DNA from: Prinia subflava
Taxonomy: Eukaryota; Chordata; Aves; Passeriformes; Cisticolidae
NCBI RefSeq assembly: GCF_021018805.1
Contig: NW_026961104.1
Location: 56,001-120,000 of the forward strand
Direction: 5' to 3'
Length of the DNA: 64,000 nt
The position numbers and the translations under genes are program-made. Shown here one piece after another: positions 49,916 to 62,747 of the stretch. Under the pieces are notes generated by a model. The model saw nothing but the letters and a program-made list of their open reading frames with translations, did not search any database and was not told the DNA's origin. How positions within the stretch are numbered: the first letter of the stretch is position 1; each line of letters opens with the position of its first letter.

Positions 49916-51439
49916 GCTTTGCTGTTGCTGTGTCGGTTTTCTCAAGAAACAAACCCTGTTTGTTCTCTGTACTTGCAGCGAGCAGAGAAGCTCTTGAAGA
50001 CACGTACCTGCTTTCTCCACTACTGACGTATATTTTGTACCAGTTGGTGTATTCCTCGTCTGGAGAGCAGGAGCAAAGGTTTTAGGACCTAAATTGCTTG
50101 ATTTCCTTGGAAGAGATATGTAGAACACTGTGCTTTGCTGTTACTGTGTTGGTTTTCTCAAGACACAAGTCCTGTTGGCTGTCTGTGTTTGCAACAAGCA
50201 GAGAAGCTGCTGCAGACACTTTCTTGCTCCTTTTCCACTAGTGAAGTATATTTTGTACCAGTTGGTGTATTCCTCGTCTGCAGAGCAAGAGCAAAGGTTT
50301 TAGGATCTAAATTGCTTGTTTTCCATGGAAGAGCTATGTAGAACACTATGCTTTGCTGTTGCTGTGTTGGTTTTCTCAAGACACAAGTCCTGTTGGTTGT
50401 CTGTGTTTGCAGCAAGCAGAGAAGCTGCTGCAGACACTTTCTTGCCCCTTTTCCACAAGTGAAGTATATTTTGTACCAGTTGGTGTATTCCTCGTCTGCA
50501 GAGCAAGAGCAAAGGTTTTAGGATCTAAATTGCTTGTTTTCCATGGAAGAGCTATGTAGAACACTATGCTTTGCTGTTGCTGTGTTGGTTTTCTCAAGAC
50601 ACAAGTCCTGTTTGTTCTCTGTGTTTTCAGCAAGCAGAGAAGCTGCTGCAGACACTTTCTTGCCCCTTTTCCACTAGTGAAGTATATTTTGTACCAGTTG
50701 GTGTATTCCTCGTCTGCAGAGCAAGTGCAAAGGTTTTAGGATCTAAATTGCTTGTTTTCCATGGAAGAGCTCTGTAGAACACTATGCTTTGCTGTTGCTG
50801 TGTTGGTTTTCTAAAGACACAAGCCCTGTTTGTTCCCTGTGTTTTCAGCAAGCAGAGAAGCTGCTGCAGACACTTTCTTGCCCCTTTTCCACAAGTGAAG
50901 TATATTTTGTGCCAGTTGGTGTGTTCCTCGTCTGCAGAGCAAGAGCAAAGGTTTTAGGATCTAAATTGCTTGTTTTCCATGGAAGAGCTATGTAGAACAC
51001 TGTGCTTTGCTGTTGCTGTGTTGGTTTTCTCAAGACACAAGTCCTGTTGGTTGTCTGTGTTTGCAGCAAGCAGAGAAGCTGCTGCAGACACTTTCTTGCC
51101 CCTTTTCCACAAGTGAAGTATATTTTGTACCAGTTGGTGTATTCCTCGTCTGCAGAGCAAGAGCAAAGGTTTTAGGATCTAAATTGCTTGTTTTCCATGG
51201 AAGAGCTATGTAGAACACTATGCTTTGCTGTTGCTGTGTTGGTTTTCTCAAGACACAAGTCCTGTTGGTTGTCTGTGTTTGCAGCAAGCAGAGAAGCTGC
51301 TGCAGACACTTTCTTGCCCCTTTTCCACAAGTGAAGTATATTTTGTACCAGTTGGTGTATTCCTCGTCTGCAGAGCAAGAGCAAATATGTTAGGACCTAA
51401 ATTACTTGATTTCCATGGAAGAGCTCTGTAGAACACTAT
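49916..51439 (+). repeat. HOR unit 41: 7-mer (copy of unit 22)
   Basis: Matches 29465-30988 at an offset of 20451, including the private gcaacaag at 50194. Confidence 0.9.
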
Positions 51440-52744
51440 GCTTTGCTGTTGCTGTGTCGGTTTTCTCAAGAAACAAACCCTGTTTGTTCTCTGTACTTGC
51501 AGCGAGCAGAGAAGCTCTTGAAGACACGTACCTGCTTTCTCCACTACTGACGTATATTTTGTACCAGTTGGTGTATTCCTCGTCTGCAGAGCAGGAGCAA
51601 AGGTTTTAGGACCTAAATTGCTTGATTTCCTTGGAAGAGATATGTAGAACACTGTGCTTTGCTGTTACTGTGTTGGTTTTCTCAAGACACAAGTCCTGTT
51701 GGTTGTCTGTGTTTGCAGCAAGCAGAGAAGCTGCTGCAGACACTTTCTTGCTCCTTTTCCACTAGTGAAGTATATTTTGTACCAGTTGGTGTATTCCTCG
51801 TCTGCAGACCAAGAGCAAAGGTTTTAGGATCTAAATTGCTTGTTTTCCATGGAAGAGCTATTAAGAACACTATGCTTTGCTGTTGCTGTGTTGGTTTTCT
51901 CAAGACACAAGCCCTGTTTGTTCTCTGTGTTTTCAGCAAGCAGAGAAGCTGCTGCAGACACTTTCTTGCCCCTTTTCCACTAGTGAAGTATATTTTGTAC
52001 CAGTTGGTGTATTCCTCGTCTGCAGAGCAAGTGCAAAGGTTTTAGGATCTAAATTGCTTGTTTTCCATGGAAGAGCTCTGTAGAACACTATGCTTTGCTG
52101 TTGCTGTGTTGGTTTTCTAAAGACACAAGCCCTGTTTGTTCCCTGTGTTTTCAGCAAGCAGAGAAGCTGCTGCAGACACTTTCTTGCCCCTTTTCCACTA
52201 GTGAAGTATATTTTGTGCCAGTTGGTGTGTTCCTCCTCTGCAGAGCAAGAGCAAAGGTTTTAGGATCAAATTGCTTGTTTTCCATGGAAGAGCTATGTAG
52301 AACACTATGCTTTGCTGTTGCTGTGTTGGTTTTCTCAAGACACAAGTCCTGTTGGTTGTCTGTGTTTGCAGCAAGCAGAGAAGCTGCTGCAGACACTTTC
52401 TTGCCCCTTTTCCACAAGTGAAGTATATTTTGTACCAGTTGGTGTATTCCTCGTCTGCAGAGCAAGAGCAAAGGTTTTAGGATCTAAATTGCTTGTTTTC
52501 CATGGAAGAGCTATGTAGAACACTATGCTTTGCTGTTGCTGTGTTGGTTTTCTCAAGACACAAGTCCTGTTGGTTGTCTGTGTTTGCAGCAAGCAGAGAA
52601 GCTGCTGCAGACACTTTCTTGCCCCTTTTCCACAAGTGAAGTATATTTTCTACCAGTTGGTGTATTCCTCGTCTGCAGAGCAAGAGCAAATATGTTAGGA
52701 CCTAAATTACTTGATTTCCATGGAAGAGCTCTGTAGAACACTAT
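51440..52744 (+). repeat. HOR unit 42: 6-mer (copy of unit 23)
   Basis: Matches 30989-32293 at an offset of 20451, including cagaccaag, attaagaac and the ggatcaaat deletion. Confidence 0.9.
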
Positions 52745-54050
52745 GCTTTGCTGTTGCTGTGTCGGTTTTCTCAAGAAACAAACCCTGTTTGTTCTCTGTA
52801 CTTGCAGCGAGCAGAGAAGCTCTTGAAGACACGTACCTGCTTTCTCCACTACTGACGTATATTTTGTACCAGTTGGTGTATTCCTCGTCTGGAGAGCAGG
52901 AGCAAAGGTTTTAGGACCTAAATTGCTTGATTTCCTTGGAAGAGATATGTAGAACACTGTGCTTTGCTGTTGCTGTGTTGGTTTTCTCAAGACACAAGTC
53001 CTGTTGGTTGTCTGTGTTTGCAGCAAGCAGAGAAGCTGCTGCAGACACTTTCTTGCTCCTTTTCCACTAGTGAAGTATATTTTGTACCAGTTGGTGTATT
53101 CCTCGTCTGCAGAGCAAGAGCAAAGGTTTTAGGATCTAAATTGCTTGTTTTCCATGGAAGAGCTATGTAGAACACTATGCTTTGCTGTTGCTGTGTTGGT
53201 TTTCTCAAGACACAAGCCCTGTTTGTTCTCTGTGTTTTCAGCAAGCAGAGAAGCTGCTGCAGACACTTTCTTGCCCCTTTTCCACTAGTGAAGTATATTT
53301 TGTACCAGTTGGTGTATTCCTCGTCTGCAGAGCAAGTGCAAAAGTTTTAGGATCTAAATTGCTTGTTTTCCATGGAAGAGCTATGTAGAACACTATGCTT
53401 TGCTGTTGCTGTGTTGGTTTTCTAAAGACACAAGCCCTGTTTGTTCCCTGTGTTTTCAGCAAGCAGAGAAGCTGCTGCAGACACTTTCTTGCCCCTTTTC
53501 CACAAGTGAAGTATATTTTGTGCCAGTTGGTGTGTTCCTCCTCTGCAGAGCAAGAGCAAAGGTTTTAGGATCTAAATTGCTTGTTTTCCATGGAAGAGCT
53601 ATGTAGAACACTGTGCTTTGCTGTTGCTGTGTTGGTTTTCTCAAGACACAAGTCCTGTTGGTTGTCTGTGTTTGCAGCAAGCAGAGAAGCTGCTGCAGAC
53701 ACTTTCTTGCCCCTTTTCCACAAGTGAAGTATATTTTGTACCAGTTGGTGTATTCCTCGTCTGCAGAGCAAGAGCAAAGGTTTTAGGATCTAAATTGCTT
53801 GTTTTCCCTGGAAGAGCTCTGTAGAACACTATGCTTTGCTGTTGCTGTGTTGGTTTTCTCAAGACACAAGTCCTGTTGGTTGTCTGTGTTTGCAGCAAGC
53901 AGAGAAGCTGCTGCAGACACTTTCTTGCCCCTTTTCCACTAGTGAAGTATATTTTGTACCAGTTGGTGTATTCCTCGTCTGCAGAGCAAGAGCAAATATG
54001 TTAGGACCTAAATTACTTGATTTCCATGGAAGAGCTCTGTAGAACACTAT
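52745..54050 (+). repeat. HOR unit 43: 6-mer (copy of unit 24)
   Basis: Matches 32294-33599 at an offset of 20451, including gcaaaagtttt and ttttccctgg. Confidence 0.9.
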
Positions 54051-55137
54051 GCTTTGCTGTTGCTGTGTCGGTTTTCTCAAGAAACAAACCCTGTTTGTTC
54101 TCTGTACTTGCAGCGAGCAGAGAAGCTCTTGAAGACACGTACCTGCTTTCTCCACTACTGACGTATATTTTGTACCAGTTGGTGTATTCCTCGTCTGGAG
54201 AGCAGGAGCAAAGGTTTTAGGACCTAAATTGCTTGATTTCCTTGGAAGAGATATGTAGAACACTGTGCTTTGCTGTTACTGTGTTGGTTTTCTCAAGACA
54301 CAAGTCCTGTTGGCTGTCTGTGTTTGCAGCAAGCAGAGAAGCTGCTGCAGACACTTTCTTGCTCCTTTTCCACTAGTGAAGTATATTTTGTACCAGTTGG
54401 TGTATTCCTCGTCTGCAGAGCAAGAGCAAAGGTTTTAGGATCTAAATTGCTTGTTTTCCATGGAAGAGCTATGTAGAACACTATGCTTTGCTGTTGCTGT
54501 GTTGGTTTTCTCAAGACACAAGCCCTGTTTGTTCTCTGTGTTTTCAGCAAGCAGAGAAGCTGCTGCAGACACTTTCTTGCCCCTTTTCCACTAGTGAAGT
54601 ATATTTTGTACCGGTTGTGTATTCCTCGTCTGCAGAGCAAGTGCAAAGGTTTTAGGATCTAAATTGCTTGTTTTCCATGGAAGAGCTATGTAGCACACTA
54701 TGCTTTGCTGTTGCTGTGTTGGTTTTCTAAAGACACAAGCCCTGTTTGTTCCCTGTGTTTTCAGCAAGCAGAGAAGCTGCTGCAGACACTTTCTTGCCCC
54801 TTTTCCACAAGTGAAGTATATTTTGTGCCAGTTGGTGTGTTCCTCCTCTGCAGAGCAAGAGCAAAGGTTTTAGGATCTAAATTGCTTGTTTTCCATGGAA
54901 GAGCTATGTAGAACACTATGCTTTGCTGTTGCTGTGTTGGTTTTCTCAAGACACAAGTCCTGTTGGTTGTCTGTGTTTGCAGCAAGCAGAGAAGCTGCTG
55001 CAGACACTTTCTTGCCCCTTTTCCACAAGTGAAGTATATTTTGTACCAGTTGGTGTATTCCTCGTCTGCAGAGCAAGAGCAAATATGTTAGGACCTAAAT
55101 TACTTGATTTCCATGGAAGAGCTCTGTAGAACACTAT
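54051..55137 (+). repeat. HOR unit 44: 5-mer (copy of unit 25)
   Basis: Matches 33600-34686 at an offset of 20451, including accggttgtg and tagcacact. Confidence 0.9.
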
Positions 55138-56878
55138 GCTTTGCTGTTGCTGTGTCGGTTTCTCAAGAAACAAACCCTGTTTGTTCTCTGTACTTGCAGC
55201 GAGCAGAGAAGCTCTTGAAGACACGTACCTGCTTTCTCCACTAGTGAAGTATATTTTGTACCAGTTGGTGTATTCCTCGTCTGGAGAGCAGGAGCAAAGG
55301 TTTTAGGACCTAAATTGCTTGATTTCCTTGGAAGAGATATGTAGAACACTGTGCTTTGCTGTTACTGTGTTGGTTTTCTCAAGACACAAGTCCTGTTGGT
55401 TGTCTGTGTTTGCAGCAAGCAGAGAAGCTGCTGCAGACACTTTCTTGCTCCTTTTCCACTAGTGAAGTATATTTTGTACCAGTTGGTGTATTCCTCGTCT
55501 GCAGAGCAAGAGCAAAGGTTTTAGGATCTAAATTGCTTGTTTTCCATGGAAGAGCTATGTAGAACACTATGCTTTGCTGTTGCTGTGTTGGTTTTCTCAA
55601 GACACAAGCCCTGTTTGTTCTCTGTGTTTTCAGCAAGCAGAGAAGCTGCTGCAGACACTTTCTTGCCCCTTTTCCACTAGTGAAGTATATTTTGTACCAG
55701 TTGGTGTATTCCTCGTCTGCAGAGCAAGTGGAAAGGTTTTAGGATCTAAATTGCTTGTTTTCCATGGAAGAGCTCTGTAGAACACTATGCTTTGCTGTTG
55801 CTGTGTTGGTTTTCTCAAGACACAAGTCCTGTTGGTTGTCTGTGTTTGCAGCAAGCAGAGAAGCTGCTGCAGACACTTTCTTGCCCCTTTTCCACAAGTG
55901 AAGTATATTTTGTGCCAGTTGGTGTGTTCCTCCTCTGCAGAGCAAGAGCAAAGGTTTTAGGATCTAAATTGCTTGTTTTCCATGGAAGAGCTATGTAGAA
56001 CACTATGCTTTGCTGTTGCTGTGTTGGTTTTCTCAAGACACAAGCCCTGTTTGTTCCCTGTGTTTTCAGCAAGCAGAGAAGCTGCTGCAGACACTTTCTT
56101 GCCCCTTTTCCACAAGTGAAGTATATTTTGTACCAGTTGGTGTATTCCTCGTCTGCAGAGCAAGAGCAAAGGTTTTAGGATCTAAATTGCTTGTTTTCCA
56201 TGGAAGAGCTCTGTAGAACACTATGCTTTGCTGTTGCTGTGTTGGTTTTCTCAAGACACAAGTCCTGTTGGTTGTCTGTGTTTGCAGCAAGCAGAGAAGC
56301 TGCTGCAGACACTTTCTTGCCCCTTTTCCACAAGTGAAGTATATTTTGTACCAGTTGGTGTATTCCTCGTCTGCAGAGCAAGAGCAAAGGTTTTAGGATC
56401 TAAATTGCTTGTTTTCCATGGAAGAGCTCTGTAGAACACTATGCTTTGCTGTTGCTGTGTTGGTTTTCTCAAGACACAAGTCCTGTTGGTTGTCTGTGTT
56501 TGCAGCAAGCAGAGAAGCTGCTGCAGACACTTTCTTGCCCCTTTTCCACAAGTGAAGTATATTTTGTACCAGTTGGTGTATTCCTCGTCTGCAGAGCAAG
56601 AGCAAAGGTTTTAGGATCTAAATTGCTTGTTTTCCATGGAAGAGCTCTGTAGAACACTATGCTTTGCTGTTGCTGTGTTGGTTTTCTCAAGACACAAGTC
56701 CTGTTGGTTGTCTGTGTTTGCAGCAAGCAGAGAAGCTGCTGCAGACACTTTCTTGCCCCTTTTCCACAAGTGAAGTATATTTTGTACCAGTTGGTGTATT
56801 CCTCGTCTGCAGAGCAAGAGCAAATATGTTAGGACCTAAATTGCTTGTTTTCCATGGAAGAGCTCTGTAGAACACTAT
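55138..56878 (+). repeat. HOR unit 45: 8-mer (copy of unit 26)
   Basis: 1741 bp. It matches 34687-36428 except for one T lost at 55159-55161 in the D' monomer (cggtttctc for cggttttctc). Confidence 0.9.
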
Positions 56879-58181
56879 GCTTTGCTGTTGCTGTGTCGGT
56901 TTTCTCAAGAAACAAACCCTGTTTGTTCTCTGTACTTGCAGCGAGCAGAGAGCTCTTGAAGACACGTACCTGCTTTCTCCACTACTGACGTATATTTTGT
57001 ACCAGTTGGTGTATTCCTCGTCTGGAGAGCAGGAGCAAAGGTTTTAGGACCTAAATTGCTTGATTTCCTTGGAAGAGATATGTAGAACACTGTGCTTTGC
57101 TGTTACTGTGTTGGTTTTTTCAAGACACAAGTCCTGTTGGTTGTCTGTGTTTGCAGCAAGCAGAGAAGCTGCTGCAGACAGTTTCTTGCCTTTTTTCCAC
57201 AAGTGAAGTATATTTTGTACCAGTTGGTGTATTCCTCGTCTGCAGAGCAAGTGCAAAGGTTTTAGGATCTAAATTGCTTGTTTTCCATGGAAGAGCTCTG
57301 TAGAACACTATGCTTTGCTGTTGCTGTGTTGGTTTTCTAAAGACACAAGCCCTGTTTGTTCCCTGTGTTTTCAGCAAGCAGAGAAGCTGCTGCAGACACT
57401 TTCTTGCCCCTTTTCCACAAGTGAAGTATATTTTGTACCAGTTGGTGTATTCCTCGTCTGCAGAGCAAGAGCAAAGTTTTAGGATCTAAATTGCTTGTTT
57501 TCCATGGAAGAGCTATGTAGAACACTATGCTTTGCTGTTGCTGTGTTGGTTTTCTCAAGACACAAGTCCTGTTGGTTGTCTGTGTTTGCAGCAAGCAGAG
57601 AAGCTGCTGCAGACACTTTCTTGCCCCTTTTCCACAAGTGAAGTATATTTTGTGCCAGTTGGTGTGTTCCTCCTCTGCAGAGCAAGAGCAATGGTTTTAG
57701 GATCTAAATTGCTTGTTTCCATGGAAGAGCTATGTAGAACACTATGCTTTGCTGTTGCTGTGTTGGTTTTCTCAAGACACAAGTCCTGTTGGTTGTCTGT
57801 GTTTGCAGCAAGCAGAGAAGCTGCTGCAAACACTTTCTTGCCCCTTTTCCACAAGTGAAGTATATTTTGTACCAGTTGGTGTATTCCTCGTCTGCAGAGC
57901 AAGAGCAAAGGTTTTAGGATCTAAATTGCTTGTTTTCCATGGAAGAGCTCTGTAGAACACTATGCTTTGCTGTTGCTGTGTTGGTTTTCTCAAGACACAA
58001 GTCCTGTTGGTTGTCTGTGTTTGCAGCAAGCAGAGAAGCTGCTGCAGACACTTTCTTGCTCCTTTTCCACAAGTGAAGTATATTTTGTACCAGTTGGTGT
58101 ATTCCTCCTCTGCAGAGCAAGAGCAAATATGTTAGGACCTAAATTACTTGATTTCCATGGAAGAGCTCTGTAGAACACTAT
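56879..58181 (+). repeat. HOR unit 46: 6-mer (copy of unit 27)
   Basis: 1303 bp. It matches 36429-37734 except for three single-base losses: an a near 56951 (cagagagctc), a g near 57476 (gcaaagtttt) and a t near 57715-57718 (gcttgtttcc). Confidence 0.9.
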
Positions 58182-58615
58182 GCTTTGCTGTTGCTGTGTC
58201 GGTTTTCTCAAGAAACAAACCCTGTTTGTTCTCTGTACTTGCAGCGAGCAGAGAAGCTCTTGAAGACACGTACCTGCTTTCTCCACTACTGACGTATATT
58301 TTGTACCAGTTGGTGTATTCCTCGTCTGGAGAGCAGGAGCAAAGGTTTTAGGACCTAAATTGCTTGATTTCCTTGGAAGAGATATGTAGAACACTGTGCT
58401 TTGCTGTTACTGTGTTGGTTTTCTCAAGACACAAGTCCTGTTGGTTGTCTGTGTTTGCAGCAAGCAGAGAAGCTGCTGCAGACACTTTCTTGCTCCTTTT
58501 CCACTAGTGAAGTATATTTTGTACCAGTTGGTGTATTCCTCGTCTGCAGAGCAAGAGCAAATATGTTAGGACCTAAATTACTTGATTTCCATGGAAGAGC
58601 TCTGTAGAACACTAT
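58182..58615 (+). repeat. HOR unit 47: 2-mer (copy of unit 28)
   Basis: Matches 37735-38168 at an offset of 20447. Confidence 0.9.
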
Positions 58616-59703
58616 GCTTTGCTGTTGCTGTGTCGGTTTTCTCAAGAAACAAACCCTGTTTGTTCTCTGTACTTGCAGCGAGCAGAGAAGCTCTTGAAGA
58701 CACGTACCTGCTTTCTCCACTACTGACGTATATTTTGTACCAGTTGGTGTATTCCTCGTCTGGAGAGCAGGAGCAAAGGTTTTAGGACCTAAATTGCTTG
58801 ATTTCCTTGGAAGAGATATGTAGAACACTGTGCTTTGCTGTTACTGTGTTGGTTTTCTCAAGACACAAGTCCTGTTGGTTGTCTGTGTTTGCAGCAAGCA
58901 GAGAAGCTGCTGCAGACACTTTCTTGCTCCTTTTCCACTAGTGAAGTATATTTTGTGCCAGTTGGTGTGTTCCTCCTCTGCAGAGCAAGAGCAAAGGTTT
59001 TAGGATCTAAATTGCTTGTTTTCCATGGAAGAGATATGTAGAACACTATGCTTTGCTGTTGCTGTGTTGGTTTTCTCAAGACACAAGTCCTGTTGGTTGT
59101 CTGTGTTTGCAGCAAGCAGAGAAGCTGCTGCAGACACTTTCTTGCCCCTTTTCCACAAGTGAAGTATATTTTGTACCAGTTGGTGTATTCCTCGTCTGCA
59201 GAGCAAGAGCAAAGATTTTAGGATCTAAATTGCTTGTTTTCCATGGAAGAGCTATGTAGAACACTATGCTTTGCTGTTGCTGTGTTGGTTTTCTCAAGAC
59301 ACAAGTCCTGTTGGTTGTCTGTGTTTGCAGCAAGCAGAGAAGCTGCTGCAGAGATTTTCTTGCCCCTTTTCCACAAGTGAAGTATATTTTGTACCAGTTG
59401 GTGTATTCCTCGTCTGCAGAGCAAGATCAAAGGTTTTAGGATCTAAATTGCTTGTTTTCCATGGAAGAGCTATGTAGAACACTATGCTTTGCTGTTGCTG
59501 TGTTGGTTTTCTCAAGACACAAGTCCTGTTGGTTGTCTGTGTTTGCAGCAAGCAGAGAAGCTGCTGCAGACACTTTCTTGCCCCTTTTCCACAAGTGAAG
59601 TATATTTTGTACCAGTTGGTGTATTCCTCGTCTGCAGAGCAAGAGCAAATATGTTAGGACCTAAATTGCTTAATTTCCATGGAAGAGCTCTGTAGAACAC
59701 TAT
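58616..59703 (+). repeat. HOR unit 48: 5-mer (copy of unit 29)
   Basis: Matches 38169-39256, including aaagatttt, cagagattttc and gcttaatttcc. Confidence 0.9.
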
Positions 59704-60137
59704 GCTTTGCTGTTGCTGTGTCGGTTTTCTCAAGAAACAAACCCTGTTTGTTCTCTGTACTTGCAGCGAGCAGAGAAGCTCTTGAAGACACGTACCTGCT
59801 TTCTCCACTACTGACGTATATTTTGTACCAGTTGGTGTATTCCTCGTCTGGAGAGCAGGAGCAAAGGTTTTAGGACCTAAATTGCTTGATTTCCTTGGAA
59901 GAGATATGTAGAACACTGTGCTTTGCTGTTACTGTGTTGGTTTTTTCAAGACACAAGTCCTGTTGGTTGTCTGTGTTTGCAGCAAGCAGAGAAGCTGCTG
60001 CAGACACTTTCTTGCCCCTTTTCCACTAGTGAAGTATATTTTGTACCAGTTGGTGTATTCCTCATCTGCAGAGCAAGAGCAAATATGTTAGGACCTAAAT
60101 TACTTGATTTCCATGGAAGAGCTCTGTAGAACACTAT
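59704..60137 (+). repeat. HOR unit 49: 2-mer (copy of unit 30)
   Basis: Matches 39257-39690, including cctcatctgc. Confidence 0.9.
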
Positions 60138-61661
60138 GCTTTGCTGTTGCTGTGTCGGTTTTCTCAAGAAACAAACCCTGTTTGTTCTCTGTACTTGCAG
60201 CGAGCAGAGAAGCTCTTGAAGACACGTACCTGCTTTCTCCACTACTGACGTATATTTTGTACCAGTTGGTGTATTCCTCGTCTGGAGAGCAGGAGCAAAG
60301 GTTTTAGGACCTAAATTGCTTGATTTCCTTGGAAGAGATATGTAGAACACTGTGCTTTGCTGTTACTGTGTTGGTTTTCTCAAGACACAAGTCCTGTTTG
60401 TTCTCTGTGTTTTCAGCAAGCAGAGAAGCAGCTGCAGACACTTTCTTGCCCCTTTTCCACTAGTGAAGTATATTTTGTACCAGTTGGTGTATTCCTCGTC
60501 TGCAGAGCAAGTGCAAAGGTTTTAGGATCTAAATTGCTTGTTTTCCATGGAAGAGCTATGTAGAACACTATGCTTTGCTGTTGCTGTGTTGGTTTTCTAA
60601 AGACACAAGCCCTGTTTGTTCCCTGTGTTTGCAGCAAGCAGAGAAGCTGCTGCAGACACTTTCTTGCTCCTTTTCCACTAGTGAAGTATATTTTGTACCA
60701 GTTGGTGTATTCCTCGTCTGCAGAGCAAGAGCAAAGGTTTTAGGATCTAAATTGCTTGTTTTCCATGGAAGAGCTATGTAGAACACTATGCTTTGCTGTT
60801 GCTGTGTTGGTTTTCTCAAGACACAAGCCCTGTTTGTTCTCTGTGTTTTCAGCAAGCAGAGAAGCTGCTGCAGACACTTTCTTGCCCCTTTTCCACTAGT
60901 GAAGTATATTTTGTACCAGTTGGTGTATTCCTCGTCTGCAGAGCAAGTGCAAAGGTTTTAGGATCTAAATTGCTTGTTTTCCATGGAAGAGCTCTGTAGA
61001 ACACTATGCTTTGCTGTTGCTGTGTTGGTTTTCTAAAGACACAAGCCCTGTTTGTTCCCTGTGTTTTCAGCAAGCAGAGAAGCTGCTGCAGACACTTTCT
61101 TGCCCCTTTTCCACAAGTGAAGTATATTTTGTGCCAGTTGGTGTGTTCCTCCTCTGCAGAGCAAGAGCAAAGGTTTTAGGATCTAAATTGCTTGTTTTCC
61201 ATGGAAGAGCTATGTAGAACACTATGCTTTGCTGTTGCTGTGTTGGTTTTCTCAAGACACAAGTCCTGTTGGTTGTCTGTGTTTGCAGCAAGCAGAGAAG
61301 CTGCTGCAAACACTTTCTTGCCCCTTTTCCACAAGTGAAGTATATTTTGTACCAGTTGGTGTATTCCTCGTCTGCAGAGCAAGAGCAAAGGTTTTAGGAT
61401 CTAAATTGCTTGTTTTCCATGGAAGAGCTCTGTAGAACACTATGCTTTGCTGTTGCTGTGTTGGTTTTCTCAAGACACAAGTCCTGTTGGTTGTCTGTGT
61501 TTGCAGCAAGCAGAGAAGCTGCTGCAGACACTTTCTTGCTCCTTTTCCACAAGTGAAGTATATTTTGTACCAGTTGGTGTATTCCTCCTCTGCAGAGCAA
61601 GAGCAAATATGTTAGGACCTAAATTACTTGATTTCCATGGAAGAGCTCTGTAGAACACTAT
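60138..61661 (+). repeat. HOR unit 50: 7-mer (copy of unit 31)
   Basis: Matches 39691-41214, including agcagctgcag. Confidence 0.9.
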
Positions 61662-62095
61662 GCTTTGCTGTTGCTGTGTCGGTTTTCTCAAGAAACAAAC
61701 CCTGTTTGTTCTCTGTACTTGCAGCGAGCAGAGAAGCTCTTGAAGACACGTACCTGCTTTCTCCACTACTGACGTATATTTTGTACCAGTTGGTGTATTC
61801 CTCGTCTGGAGAGCAGGAGCAAAGGTTTTAGGACCTAAATTGCTTGATTTCCTTGGAAGAGATATGTAGAACACTGTGCTTTGCTGTTACTGTGTTGGTT
61901 TTCTCAAGACACAAGTCCTGTTGGTTGTCTGTGTTTGCAGCAAGCAGAGAAGCTGCTGCAGACACTTTCTTGCTCCTTTTCCACTAGTGAAGTATATTTT
62001 GTACCAGTTGGTGTATTCCTCGTCTGCAGAGCAAGAGCAAATATGTTAGGACCTAAATTACTTGATTTCCATGGAAGAGCTCTGTAGAACACTAT
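61662..62095 (+). repeat. HOR unit 51: 2-mer (copy of unit 32)
   Basis: Matches 41215-41648. Confidence 0.9.
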
Positions 62096-62747
62096 GCTTT
62101 GCTGTTGCTGTGTCGGTTTTCTCAAGAAACAAACCCTGTTTGTTCTCTGTACTTGCAGCGAGCAGAGAAGCTCTTGAAGACACGTACCTGCTTTCTCCAC
62201 TACTGACGTATATTTTGTACCAGTTGGTGTATTCCTCGTCTGGAGAGCAGGAGCAAAGGTTTTAGGACCTAAATTGCTTGATTTCCTTGGAAGAGATATG
62301 TAGAACACTGTGCTTTGCTGTTACTGTGTTGGTTTTCTCAAGACACAAGTCCTGTTGGTTGTCTGTGTTTGCAGCAAGCAGAGAAGCTGCTGCAGACACT
62401 TTCTTGCTCCTTTTCCACTAGTGAAGTATATTTTGTGCCAGTTGGTGTGTTCCTCCTCTGCAGAGCAAGAGCAAAGGTTTTAGGATCTAAATTGCTTGTT
62501 TTCCATGGAAGAGCTCTGTAGAACACTATGCTTTGCTGTTGCTGTGTTGGTTTTCTCAAGACACAAGTCCTGTTGGTTGTCTGTGTTTGCAGCAAGCAGA
62601 GAAGCTGCTGCAGACACTTTCTTGCCCCTTTTCCACAAGTGAAGTATATTTTGTACCAGTTGGTGTATTCCTCGTCTGCAGAGCAAGAGCAAAGGTTTTA
62701 GGATCTAAATTGCTTGTTTTCCATGGAAGAGCTCTGTAGAACACTAT
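62096..62747 (+). repeat. HOR unit 52: 3-mer (copy of unit 33)
   Basis: Matches 41649-42300. Confidence 0.9.
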
